A DNA stretch of 64,000 nt from an uncultured Lachnospiraceae bacterium (GTDB taxonomy: Bacteria; Bacillota; Clostridia; Lachnospirales; Lachnospiraceae), in assembly GCA_900546495.1 (NCBI GenBank), contig URDN01000001.1, positions 62,001-126,000 on the forward strand. The letters run 5' to 3'. Both the position numbers and the translations under genes were made by a program. Position 1 is the first letter of the stretch, and every line of letters starts with the position of its first letter. Below the pieces are notes generated by a model that made no database searches, was not told the origin of the DNA, and was given only the letters and a program-made list of their open reading frames with translations. Shown here piece by piece: positions 43,861 to 52,539 of the stretch.

Positions 43861-44595
43861 TTACTCCTCTGTTCCTTCAGCCTCTTCGAAAACTTCCTCG
43901 TCAGCCTCTACAGTACCCTGTTTTGCTTCGATAACAGCGTCTGCCATTTTGGAAACGATCAGTTTTACGGCTCTGATAGCATCATCGTTACCCGGAATTA
44001 CGTAATCTAACTCTTCCGGATCACAGTTTGTATCAGCAATACCAATCAGCGGAATTCCCAGTGTGTGTGCTTCCTGAACACAAATTCTCTCTTTTTTCGG
44101 ATCTACAACGAAGATTGCATCCGGGATTCTGTCCATCTCTTTAATACCGCCAAGGTTTTTCTCAAGTTTATCCCACTCTTTTTTGAGGTTGATAACTTCT
44201 TTTTTCGGCAGAACATCAAATGTTCCGTCCTCAGACATTTTCTCGATTGCTTTCAGTCTTGCGATACGGCTCTGGATTGTTTTGAAGTTTGTGAGCATAC
44301 CACCTAACCATCTCTCGTTTACATAGTACATTCCACAACGCTCAGCTTCTGCCTGGATAGCATCCTGTGCCTGTTTCTTTGTACCAACGAAAAGAATTGT
44401 ACCACCTTCAGCAACGATATCTGCTACTGCATTGTAAGCTTCGTCAACTTTACCTACAGATTTCTGTAAGTCGATGATGTAGATACCATTTCTCTCTGTG
44501 TAGATGTACGGAGCCATTTTAGGGTTCCATCTTCTTGTCTGGTGTCCGAAATGTACACCTGCTTCCAGTAACTGTTTCATTGAAATAACGCTCAT
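43861..44595 (-). CDS. rpsB: 30S ribosomal protein S2
   Basis: Small-subunit protein. Signature segments: LLEAGVHFGHQTRRWNPKM at the N-terminus and the PDAIFVVDPKKE / GIPLIGIADTNCDP block. 244 aa with an acidic C-terminal tail. GGAGG precedes the ATG. A promoter at 44746-44774 inside the end of codY gives a leader of about 140 nt with a foldback. Confidence 0.98.
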   Translation of the reverse strand: MSVISMKQLLEAGVHFGHQTRRWNPKMAPYIYTERNGIYIIDLQKSVGKVDEAYNAVADIVAEGGTILFVGTKKQAQDAIQAEAERCGMYYVNERWLGGMLTNFKTIQSRIARLKAIEKMSEDGTFDVLPKKEVINLKKEWDKLEKNLGGIKEMDRIPDAIFVVDPKKERICVQEAHTLGIPLIGIADTNCDPEELDYVIPGNDDAIRAVKLIVSKMADAVIEAKQGTVEADEEVFEEAEGTEE

Positions 44596-44622
44596 TTTTT
44601 ACCTCCATGGTTTTGTCTCTTC

Positions 44623-44681
44623 CATATGCATCTCACCCGCCGGTTTACCCTGTGGGCACCATCCCAGTTAGTCCGCATATG
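44623..44681 (-). promoter_or_regulatory. Structured rpsB leader
   Basis: The leader has closing arms CATATGC and GCATATG (44675-44681 and 44623-44629) around a GC-rich core with GGGATGGTGCCCACAGGG. Position and GC-rich fold suggest an S2-binding autoregulatory leader, but I cannot assign it to a known class. Confidence 0.4.
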
Positions 44682-44745
44682 TGATTAATATAGTATTTAT
44701 CTTAAAAAAGCGCACAAAAATCTGTAACTTTTCTCAGACCGATTT

Positions 44746-44774
44746 AGTATAGCATACTTACATGTACGCTTCAA
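44746..44774 (-). promoter_or_regulatory. Sigma-A promoter of rpsB-tsf
   Basis: Minus-strand -10 TATACT (44746-44751), 17-nt spacer, -35 TTGAAG (44769-44774), just past the codY stop. Confidence 0.75.
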
Positions 44775-44781
44775 GATATTT

Positions 44782-45564
44782 TTAGTCATTTTTTGCCTTG
44801 AGATTGTCTAATTCTTCGAACACTGCATCATTTAATACTTTGATGTAGGTTCCTTTCATTCCTGAGGAACGGGATTCAATAACACCGGCGCTCTCAAATT
44901 TACGCAACGCATTAACAATAACGGAACGTGTGATGCCGACACGGTCAGCAATCTTGCTGGCTACAAGGATTCCCTCGCGTCCTTCCAGCTCGTCAAAAAT
45001 ATGTTCAATAGCATCTAATTCAGAATAAGAAAGTGTGCTCAGTGCAGATTTTACAATCTGTTTCTTTCTGGTCTCTTCCTCATTCTCCTCATTTACGGAA
45101 CGCATCATTTCCAGTCCTACGACAGTGGTCCCGTACTCGCAAAGGATAATATCATCAATGTCAAACTGTGCATTCTGGCGATATACAAATAAAGTACCGA
45201 GACGCTCGCCTGCAATATCGATTGGTGCAATGGTTGCTGCATAACCTTTTTCATTGCTTACGGTAAATCCAAGTGTCTCAAGATTTACGTTCTCTTTGGT
45301 AGAAAGAATCCCAAGTAATCTTTCATTTAAAGATGCATCGATATAATTTCCTACCTGATCTGCCAGAAGTTCTGTAATTTCAACTACTTCCGGACGAAGT
45401 CCCGTTCCCAGAACTTTACCCTTTTTACTGATTACCAGTACGTTGGATGCAAGAATATCTGTCATAACATCACAAATGTCATTAAAAACAACTTTAGACG
45501 AATTGTTATTATGAAGCAGTTTTCCGATTTTTCGTGTTTTGTCTAATAACTGTACGCTGCTCAT
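44782..45564 (-). CDS. codY: GTP- and branched-chain-amino-acid-sensing transcriptional repressor CodY
   Basis: Global regulator that represses amino acid, transport and stationary-phase genes when GTP and branched-chain amino acids are plentiful. A GAF-type sensor covers the N-terminal half (MSSVQLLDKTRKI start) and the winged helix-turn-helix is near the C-terminus (ASKIADRVGITRSVIVNALR). 260 aa. Start at 45562-45564 is set by GGAGG; the ATG at 45576 overlaps that site. Its immediate upstream region is the inverted-repeat element at 45585-45724. Confidence 0.96.
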   Translation of the reverse strand: MSSVQLLDKTRKIGKLLHNNNSSKVVFNDICDVMTDILASNVLVISKKGKVLGTGLRPEVVEITELLADQVGNYIDASLNERLLGILSTKENVNLETLGFTVSNEKGYAATIAPIDIAGERLGTLFVYRQNAQFDIDDIILCEYGTTVVGLEMMRSVNEENEEETRKKQIVKSALSTLSYSELDAIEHIFDELEGREGILVASKIADRVGITRSVIVNALRKFESAGVIESRSSGMKGTYIKVLNDAVFEELDNLKAKND

Positions 45565-45584
45565 AGCTTCCTCCATTTTTTCAA

Positions 45585-45724
45585 CTATTCAGAGCCATTC
45601 GCAAAATCGCCTTTACAGACTTTCCTTTTGCTCATGTTGGCTTCTCGCAAAATAGATTTACAAGAAAAAATCCTCATTCATGCATGCTTCGTATTTTTCT
45701 GTAAATCTGCTTGGCTCTGAATAG
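45585..45724. repeat. 140-bp inverted-repeat element in the codY leader
   Basis: Perfect 13-bp terminal inverted repeats CTATTCAGAGCCA (45585-45597) and complement (45712-45724), with an inner foldback AGATTTACA...TGTAAATCT (about 45652-45708). Inside is a rough tandem duplication: TCGCAAAAT followed by a TTTACA-type stretch occurs twice. No open frame. It begins about 20 bp upstream of the codY start codon. Confidence 0.7.
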
Positions 45725-45754
45725 TTTCATTTTCTTATCAATCACGCCGATTTT

Positions 45755-45808
45755 TCGGCAAAAAAATAGTGCCAAGATAATTAACAGGCATATCTTAGCA
45801 CTATTTTT
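45755..45808 (-). terminator. Terminator after topA
   Basis: 14-bp stem or longer (45766-45779 with 45791-45804; the one mismatch is a G-U wobble on the minus strand) followed in the minus direction by a T run. Confidence 0.85.
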
Positions 45809-45933
45809 CTGTAAATTCAACAAATTTCATTTAAATCTGTCAGATTTTTTCAAATTTCACAAGAAATTTTAAAAATCACAACTTTTTCAGTCATTTTATA
45901 CATTTGTTTTCCTTCAAAAACAGATTCCGTATG

Positions 45934-48012
45934 TTATTCCTCAGAAGATTCCGGTTTTTCCATGACATAGCCGCACTGCTCATCTGCACAGACCAGTTTA
46001 TTTCCTTTTTCTACCATGTAACCGCCACACTGCGGGCACGGAACTTTAGATGGTTTCTGCCATGACATGAAATCACAGTCCGGATTGTTCTCGCATCCGT
46101 AATATTTTCTGCCTTTTTTCGTTTTCTTCAGAACGATATCTTTACCGCATTTCGGGCAGGCTACACCGATTTTTTCAAAATATGGTTTTGTGTTACGGCA
46201 ATCTGGAAAGCCCGGGCAGGCAAGGAATCTGCCGTGCGGTCCATATTTGATGACCATGTGGCGTCCGCACTGTTCGCAGACAACATCGGTTACTTCATCC
46301 TCAATCTTTACTTTTTCCAGTTCTGCTTCTGCCGCTTTTACTGCCGCATCCAGATCTGGATAGAAGTTTCGAATGATCATCTTCCAGTCTACGGTGCCTT
46401 CCTCGACTTTATCCAGCAGTGACTCCATATTTGCGGTGAAGCGTTCATCCACGATTTCTGGAAAAGCTTCCTTCATAATATTATTGACAACCTCTCCAAG
46501 TTCGGATACATAGAGGTTTTTATTTTCTTTTACGATATATCTTCTGCCAAGGATTGTTGTAATGGTCGGAGCATAGGTACTCGGACGTCCGATGCCAAGT
46601 TCCTCCAGTGTCTTTACAAGAGAAGCCTCGGTAAAGTGTGCCGGCGGCTGTGTAAAATGCTGCTTCGGCTCGATTTCTTCTTTGGTCAGTTCTGAAGTCT
46701 CATCCAGTGATTTGGATAAAAATACGCGGTCTGCTTTTTCCTCATCTAAAGTATATACAGACATGAAACCGTCAAATTTCACCTTGGATGCAGATACGTG
46801 GAAACGATATTTTCCGGCACCGATGGTAACGGATGTAGTCTCATAAACGGCCGGTGTCATACAGCTTGCTGCAAAACGGTTCCAGATCAGCTGATACAAA
46901 CGGAACAGATCACGGCTTAAGGATTCTTTTACCATAGCCGGAGAACGGTTCAGATCTGTCGGACGAATAGCCTCGTGCGCGTCCTGGATCTTCGCAGTAT
47001 TCTTCTTCACATCAGCACTTCCCCCCACATAATCAGCACCGTAGTTTGTACCAATATACTCTGCTGCCGCTGCCTCTGCTTCCTCAGACACACGGGTGGA
47101 ATCGGTACGCAGGTATGTGATCAGACCAACGGTTCCGCTGCCTTTGATATCCACACCTTCGTATAACTGCTGCGCCAGACGCATAGTTTTCTGAGTGGAA
47201 AAATTCAGATGTTTACTTGCTTCCTGCTGCAAAGTACTTGTCCGAAACGGAAGTGGCGGTTTTTTCGTACGCTCACCTTTTCTCACTTCCAGCACTTTAT
47301 ATTCCGATGACTCGATATCTTTTAAAATTGTATCCAGTTCTGCCTGATTGTGAATCTGGATCTTGCCATTTTCATCGCCATAAAACTTCGCAACCAGCGG
47401 TTTTTTCTCACCTTTTACGTTTAATACCGCATCAATGGTCCAGTATTCTTCCGGGATGAAGGCATTGATCTCATCCTCACGGTCACAGATGATACGCAGT
47501 GCCACAGACTGTACACGACCTGCACTCAAACCACGTTTTACTTTCGCCCAGAGTACCGGACTGATCTTGTAACCTACCATACGGTCCAACACACGGCGTG
47601 CCTGCTGTGCATCTACCAGATTCATGTCTATCTCACGTGGATTCTTCAGGGAAGCTTTCACCGCGTTTTTTGTAATCTCATTGAAAGTAATACGTTTCGC
47701 ATCTTTATCCCCCAATTTTAATGCAGTGGCCAGATGCCAGGAAATTGCCTCACCCTCACGGTCCGGGTCAGTTGCGAGATACACTTTATCTGCCTTTTTC
47801 ACTTCTTTTCGCAGATTTGCCAGAATATCTCCTTTTCCACGGATGGTAATATATTTCGGTTCAAAGTCATTCTCCACATCAAATCCGAGCTGACTTTTCG
47901 GCAAATCACGCACATGTCCGTTGGATGCTGCTACCTCGTAATTTTTTCCAAGAAATTTCTTTATTGTCTTAACCTTTGCCGGAGACTCCACGATTACTAA
48001 ATACTTCGCCAT
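45934..48012 (-). CDS. topA: DNA topoisomerase I
   Basis: Type IA topoisomerase that relaxes negative supercoils. The Toprim domain (MAKYLVIVESPAK start, DPDREGEAI near residue 110), the active-site tyrosine in GLITYLRTDSTR (near residue 300) and three C-terminal zinc fingers (VCEQCGRH, CPKCGKDI, CPQCGGYM with paired downstream Cys) are all present. 692 aa. dprA lies upstream and codY downstream, the Firmicutes order, although the trmFO, xerC-like and clpQY genes that intervene in B. subtilis are missing. Confidence 0.97.
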   Translation of the reverse strand: MAKYLVIVESPAKVKTIKKFLGKNYEVAASNGHVRDLPKSQLGFDVENDFEPKYITIRGKGDILANLRKEVKKADKVYLATDPDREGEAISWHLATALKLGDKDAKRITFNEITKNAVKASLKNPREIDMNLVDAQQARRVLDRMVGYKISPVLWAKVKRGLSAGRVQSVALRIICDREDEINAFIPEEYWTIDAVLNVKGEKKPLVAKFYGDENGKIQIHNQAELDTILKDIESSEYKVLEVRKGERTKKPPLPFRTSTLQQEASKHLNFSTQKTMRLAQQLYEGVDIKGSGTVGLITYLRTDSTRVSEEAEAAAAEYIGTNYGADYVGGSADVKKNTAKIQDAHEAIRPTDLNRSPAMVKESLSRDLFRLYQLIWNRFAASCMTPAVYETTSVTIGAGKYRFHVSASKVKFDGFMSVYTLDEEKADRVFLSKSLDETSELTKEEIEPKQHFTQPPAHFTEASLVKTLEELGIGRPSTYAPTITTILGRRYIVKENKNLYVSELGEVVNNIMKEAFPEIVDERFTANMESLLDKVEEGTVDWKMIIRNFYPDLDAAVKAAEAELEKVKIEDEVTDVVCEQCGRHMVIKYGPHGRFLACPGFPDCRNTKPYFEKIGVACPKCGKDIVLKKTKKGRKYYGCENNPDCDFMSWQKPSKVPCPQCGGYMVEKGNKLVCADEQCGYVMEKPESSEE

Positions 48013-48075
48013 ACTTATTCCTCTTAACCTCTATGTTCTTATACTTATTTTCAAATGTTCAAAAACCATACTTTT

Positions 48076-48107
48076 ATCATGGGTATTTTTATAAAAATAC
48101 CCATGAT
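48076..48107. repeat. 32-bp perfect palindrome
   Basis: Arms ATCATGGGTATTTTT (48076-48090) and its exact complement (48093-48107) with a two-base AT centre. It lies between topA and the third copy of the dispersed repeat. No T run follows on either strand, so it is not a typical terminator. Confidence 0.9.
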
Positions 48108-48114
48108 ACTCTAT

Positions 48115-48184
48115 GAAACGGACATTCGCAATCCGCTTTCGCTACTCGCTCATGAATGCACTCGCTTTGCGACCTGCGTTCAAA
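48115..48184 (+). repeat. Nested structured repeat, copy C (core absent)
   Basis: Matches the outer parts of the copies at 15411 and 37471: the left 58 bp or so through GCTTTGCGACC, then directly TGCGTTCAAA, the right end. The hairpin-bearing core (93 nt in copy A, 94 nt in copy B) is missing, with the break falling at a TG dinucleotide present at both core borders. Sequence differs at several positions (for example CTCGC where the others have GTCGC). Confidence 0.8.
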
Positions 48185-48202
48185 ATACGGTTCTGAACCA
48201 TT

Positions 48203-49288
48203 TTATATGCGTTTACAAAAATAATTTTGAAAGGTTTCCTGCACCAATCCACATCGCTTCAGTTTGTCTAAACTACGCAATACCGTGAACAGATCTAAAC
48301 CTGTTTCTTCTATAATATAGTTAATATATCGGCTGTGTAAACCAAGACAACCATACACCAACTGTTCGCTTTTATCAAGAGAAATATTTTTTATTTTTGT
48401 CGTTTCTGCGTTTTTTTCGGGCAAATATCCAAGATTTTGCAAAAAAACATCCAAATCATAGATGATTCCTGCACCCTGACCGATCAGGGCATTACAGCCT
48501 TCGCTTAACGCATCTCCGAATCGCCCCGGCACCGCATACACATCTTTGCCCTGTTCCAGCGCCGCATCTGCCGTGATCAGGGAACCGCTCTTTTTCTTCG
48601 CTTCCACGACCACCAGACAGTCCGACAGAGCACTGATGATGCGATTGCGCTCCGGAAATCGATATGGCAGTGGTTCTGTTCCCGGCGGATACTCCGAAAG
48701 AATACCACCACCGGAAGTCTGGATATTTTCATATAAATTGTGTGCGTTTTTCGGATAACAAATATCACAACCGCATCCAAGGACGGCAAAGGTACTGCCT
48801 TTTCCCTGCAAAGCGCCCGCATGGGAGGCACTGTCTATGCCAAGCGCCATGCCGCTGATCACCTGCACATCTTTTTCCGCCAGCATTTTGCCAAGTTTTG
48901 TGGCAATGCTTCTTCCGTACTCTGAGCACATGCGGGCTCCTACGATACCAACACTTTTTCTGGCATCCGGCATGGAACCATTGCAAAAAATCGCGTAGGG
49001 CGGCTGTGCAATGTCTTTTAAGCATTGTGGATATTGTCTGCTTCCAATGGGAAACATCTGGATGCTTTGTCCCAGGAAACGCTCCCAGGCGCGGTTCAGG
49101 TCTTTTTTACGGCTTTCTAACAAATGCTTTAATTCATTGTCGGTAAAAAGATTCATGTTTTTTAAGGTTTCTTCCCGGAGTTCATAGACAGCTTGAGCGC
49201 TCCCACATAGTTCACGAACTTGAATTCGTTTGCCGCTGTTAATATTCGTCAGAGAGGCCAGCCAGAGGTCATACTTTAAATCACACAT
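48203..49288 (-). CDS. dprA: DNA processing protein DprA
   Basis: Loads RecA on incoming single-stranded DNA in transformation. The Rossmann-like core is clear: SVGIVGARMCSEYG (about 112-125), ISGMALGIDSASHAGAL (about 145-160) and the RFPERNRIIS motif (near 210). A C-terminal winged-helix domain (about 300-361) is present. 361 aa. It begins 2-3 bp after the yifB stop. With the type IV pilus lost (see 6.3-6.8 kb), its role here may be recombination rather than uptake. Confidence 0.95.
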   Translation of the reverse strand: MCDLKYDLWLASLTNINSGKRIQVRELCGSAQAVYELREETLKNMNLFTDNELKHLLESRKKDLNRAWERFLGQSIQMFPIGSRQYPQCLKDIAQPPYAIFCNGSMPDARKSVGIVGARMCSEYGRSIATKLGKMLAEKDVQVISGMALGIDSASHAGALQGKGSTFAVLGCGCDICYPKNAHNLYENIQTSGGGILSEYPPGTEPLPYRFPERNRIISALSDCLVVVEAKKKSGSLITADAALEQGKDVYAVPGRFGDALSEGCNALIGQGAGIIYDLDVFLQNLGYLPEKNAETTKIKNISLDKSEQLVYGCLGLHSRYINYIIEETGLDLFTVLRSLDKLKRCGLVQETFQNYFCKRI

Positions 49289-49290
49289 AC

Positions 49291-50820
49291 TTAATCCCTC
49301 CTCCAGTAATTCTTGTCAGGATTTCGGAAAAAGAATGCTTCTTCCAGATGTCCCCACTCAATATTTTCCGCTCCATCCATATCTGCAATGGTACGGGCAG
49401 TTTTCAGGATTTTTCCATACGTACGGGCACTTAAATGATATTCCTCATATTTGTCCTGCATCCGCTCCGCAGACTCCTCATCCAATACGCAGAATGTTTC
49501 CAGATCTTCCATATTCATCTGACTGTTAAAGCGATACTTTCTTCCCTTGAACCGTTCCCGTTGAATCTCATGCACCTGCTCCACTCGGGCACGGATCACC
49601 GCACTGCTTTCTTCCTCTCGCACATCCACCATGGTTGTATACCGGACTTCCTCTGTTTCCACACACAGATCAATACGATTTAAGAATGCCTGCGAAATAC
49701 GGCTGATATAATTTTTAATCGCCTGAGGTCTGCAATTACAACGCTCTAAATTAGGGTAAAATCCACAAGGGCATGGGTTCGTCGATGCTACCAGCATAAA
49801 ATCCGCCGGATACACAAAACTTCCTCCCACCCGGGAGATATGGACTTTCTTTTCCTCCAGCGGTTCACGCAATACATCCAAAATCCCAGGCTTAAACTCC
49901 GCCAGTTCATCCAAGAATAAAATACCATGATGCGCCAGACTGATTTCTCCGGGATGCGGCTGCTTACCACCGCCTACCAGAGCCTGCGCAGTCACCGTAT
50001 GGTGCGGACTGCGAAATGGTCGTTCGTTCTGAATAATACGCTCCTGATCCAGCAGACCACAAAGTGAATAAATCTGGGACAGTTCCAGCTTTTCCTCCCG
50101 GCTCAATTCCGGTAAAATCGATGGAATCCGCTTCGCTGCCATGGTCTTTCCGGAACCCGGCGGTCCCATCATTAATAAATTGTGCATGCCGCTGACGGCA
50201 ATCTCACAGGCACGGCGCAGCATCGGCTGCCCCCGCAATTCCGAAAAATCCACATCATATTCTGTCTTCCAGATTTCCTGCTGTTCCCGATAAAAACAGG
50301 TTTCCGGAAGCTCCTGCTGACAAATCTGCACAAACTCTTTCAAATTTTTTACCGGGATCACTTTTACGGTATCCAAAATTGCAGCTTCCCGGGCATTTTC
50401 CCACGGCACCACAATGCCCTGCATGCCTTCTTTCTGCGCTAATACTGCCGCCGACAACACACCCTTGGTCGGTAAAATGCTGCCGTTTAATCCAACTTCT
50501 CCAAGCAGCAGATAATTACTTAAAATATGCTCATCCAAAAATCCAAATGCTGCCAGAACGGACGCTGCCATGGGCAGATCACACCCGGTACCTGATTTTC
50601 GCACATCTGCAGGTGTCAGATTGATGGTAATCTTCTTTGCCTGCAGACGAAATCCCGCATTTTTCAGGGCCGTGCGCACCCGCTCTCTGGCTTCCTTTAC
50701 CTCGGAGGTCAAAAATCCCACCATATCAAAGGAAGGCATACCGTCACTGACATCCGTTTCTACCTGAACCGGAAGCGATTCAAACCCACAGACTACCGCT
50801 GTTTTAATTACGCTATACAT
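49291..50820 (-). CDS. yifB: YifB/ComM family Mg-chelatase-like AAA+ ATPase
   Basis: 509-residue protein with an N-terminal Lon-protease-like S5 fold (about 1-170), a Mg-chelatase AAA+ domain with Walker A GPPGSGKTMAAKR (about 217) and Walker B ILFLDELAEF, and a C-terminal domain with a CPCGFYPN...C zinc-like cluster in between. In Vibrio and Haemophilus ComM is a branch-migration helicase that helps integrate divergent DNA during transformation. Pairing with dprA agrees with a recombination role. GAGG is about 12 nt from the ATG, a little far. Confidence 0.93.
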   Translation of the reverse strand: MYSVIKTAVVCGFESLPVQVETDVSDGMPSFDMVGFLTSEVKEARERVRTALKNAGFRLQAKKITINLTPADVRKSGTGCDLPMAASVLAAFGFLDEHILSNYLLLGEVGLNGSILPTKGVLSAAVLAQKEGMQGIVVPWENAREAAILDTVKVIPVKNLKEFVQICQQELPETCFYREQQEIWKTEYDVDFSELRGQPMLRRACEIAVSGMHNLLMMGPPGSGKTMAAKRIPSILPELSREEKLELSQIYSLCGLLDQERIIQNERPFRSPHHTVTAQALVGGGKQPHPGEISLAHHGILFLDELAEFKPGILDVLREPLEEKKVHISRVGGSFVYPADFMLVASTNPCPCGFYPNLERCNCRPQAIKNYISRISQAFLNRIDLCVETEEVRYTTMVDVREEESSAVIRARVEQVHEIQRERFKGRKYRFNSQMNMEDLETFCVLDEESAERMQDKYEEYHLSARTYGKILKTARTIADMDGAENIEWGHLEEAFFFRNPDKNYWRRD

Positions 50821-50955
50821 ATATTCATTTTTCCTCTTTTCGTATACGGAAAAATCCGGCGATTGCCGAAAAAAGTAAAAAGTAAGATAAAAGACAGGTT
50901 TACTGTAGCATATCTATCTAAATCTGTCTATATTCAAACGATATTTTTCATTATT

Positions 50956-51579
50956 TTATTCCACAAACTCCTGTCGCAGTTTTTCCAGTGCTTTCTTCTC
51001 GATCCGGCTGACATAGGATCTGGAAATTCCAAGGCTTTTGGCAATCTCCCGCTGCGTCGCAGGCTTTGTATTATACAACCCATACCGCTTTCGGATGATC
51101 CAGCTTTCCCGCTCATCCAGCACCTTCGGCAGCAATTCGTATAACCTCAGAATATTTTTCTTTTCTACGACACGCTCCCACAGCTCCGGTTCCCCACTTT
51201 CCACAATATCCAGCAATTTGATCTGATTACCCTCTTTGTCCGTTCCGATAGGCTCATAGAGAGACACATCCCTGGCAGTTTTCTTTTTACTGCGAAAATA
51301 CATCAGCAATTCATTTTCAATACAGCGGGCAGCGTAGGTTCCCAGACGGCTGCCTTTTTCCATGTTGTAGGTTGATACGGCTTTGATCAGTCCGATGGTT
51401 CCGATAGAAATCAGATCTTCCATATCTTCCTGTGCTCCCTGATATTTTCGTGCAATGTGTGCCACAAGCCGCAGATTTCGCTCAATTAATACCGATTTGG
51501 CCTGCTCACTTCCGTTTTTCAACTCCTCCAGATACTGCCTTTCTTCCAACGTACTCAGCGGCGATTGAAATGATTTCAA
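50956..51579 (-). CDS. sigK: RNA polymerase sigma factor SigK (sporulation, no pro-sequence, TTG start)
   Basis: Late mother-cell sigma factor. Region 2 is RNLRLVAHIARKY...DLISIGTIGLIKAVSTYN with ENELLMYFR, and region 4 is ATQREIAKSLGISRSYVSRIEKKAL, all close to SigK. The protein (207 aa) starts at a TTG (51577-51579), with GGAGG 7 nt ahead, directly before the PLSTLEE segment. The 20-residue hydrophobic pro-peptide that keeps B. subtilis SigK inactive is therefore absent, as in Clostridioides difficile. The reading frame is continuous, with no skin-type insertion in this genome copy. Confidence 0.9.
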   Translation of the reverse strand: MKSFQSPLSTLEERQYLEELKNGSEQAKSVLIERNLRLVAHIARKYQGAQEDMEDLISIGTIGLIKAVSTYNMEKGSRLGTYAARCIENELLMYFRSKKKTARDVSLYEPIGTDKEGNQIKLLDIVESGEPELWERVVEKKNILRLYELLPKVLDERESWIIRKRYGLYNTKPATQREIAKSLGISRSYVSRIEKKALEKLRQEFVE

Positions 51580-51692
51580 ATCGGCACCTCCAGATGCGGC
51601 CTTTCTATTATTTTATGTCAGGGCAGCTTTTCCTGTGTCTGTCTTTTTTCTATGATAAAATGCATTGTTTTCTGAGAAATAAATTTTCTGTC

Positions 51693-51729
51693 AAAAAAAG
51701 AACCGGAAGCGACCAGACTTCCGATTCTT
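51693..51729 (-). terminator. Terminator after the transaldolase gene
   Basis: 12-bp stem with one mismatch (51698-51709 with 51718-51729) followed in the minus direction by seven T. Confidence 0.85.
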
Positions 51730-51779
51730 CTTTACATAAACAACGTATTTGATGGTTGATGTTTCTGTTTTTATTTATC

Positions 51780-52433
51780 TTATTCTCCAAATACCGCTTT
51801 GTAATCTGCCTGGAATTTCTCGATTCCCTGATCGGTCAGCGGGTGTTTTGTCATCTGCTCAATAACTTTATACGGAACAGTTGCGATGTCAGCACCTGCC
51901 AGTGCACAGTCTGTTACATGAATCGGATTTCTTACAGAAGCAGCAATGATCTCTGTCTCATAACCATAGATAGAGAAGATTTCTGAGATCGTGTTGATCA
52001 GATCAATACCTGGCTGGCTGATATCATCCAGCCTGCCCAGGAACGGAGATACATAGGTAGCACCTGCCTCTGCTGCCAAAAGTGCCTGATTTGCGGTAAA
52101 GATCAGTGTTACGTTTGTTTTGATTCCCTCTGCGGACAGTACTTTTACTGCTTTCAGACCTTCTACTGTCATCGGAATTTTTACAACCATGTTTGGATGA
52201 ATAGCTGCAATCTCACGTCCTTCTTTGATCATGCCCTCTGCATCTACAGTTGTTGCTTTTACTTCACCGGAAATTGGTCCGTCAACAATAGAGGTGATCT
52301 CTTTGATTACTTCGTTAAAATCACGACCCTCTTTTGCGATCAGTGACGGGTTTGTTGTAACACCACTAATTACACCCATATCATTTGCTTTACGAATATC
52401 TTCTACATTTGCGGTATCAATGAAAAATTTCAT
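51780..52433 (-). CDS. fsa: Transaldolase / fructose-6-phosphate aldolase family protein
   Basis: 217-residue (alpha/beta)8 enzyme of the short TalC/FSA group. The Schiff-base lysine is Lys85 in VVKIPMT; GVTTNPSLIAKEGRDF and the C-terminal CALAGADIATVPY are characteristic. Members carry transaldolase activity in the pentose phosphate pathway or aldol cleavage of fructose 6-phosphate, and sequence alone does not separate the two. GGAGG precedes the ATG. Confidence 0.92.
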   Translation of the reverse strand: MKFFIDTANVEDIRKANDMGVISGVTTNPSLIAKEGRDFNEVIKEITSIVDGPISGEVKATTVDAEGMIKEGREIAAIHPNMVVKIPMTVEGLKAVKVLSAEGIKTNVTLIFTANQALLAAEAGATYVSPFLGRLDDISQPGIDLINTISEIFSIYGYETEIIAASVRNPIHVTDCALAGADIATVPYKVIEQMTKHPLTDQGIEKFQADYKAVFGE

Positions 52434-52539
52434 ACCATTTTCCCTCCTTAATTATTTCTTACAGAGATTATTTTACCTCTCAAACGTTCATTTTTTAACA
52501 AATTTTGATTAAATTCGACTAAAAATTTACCCAAAATTT

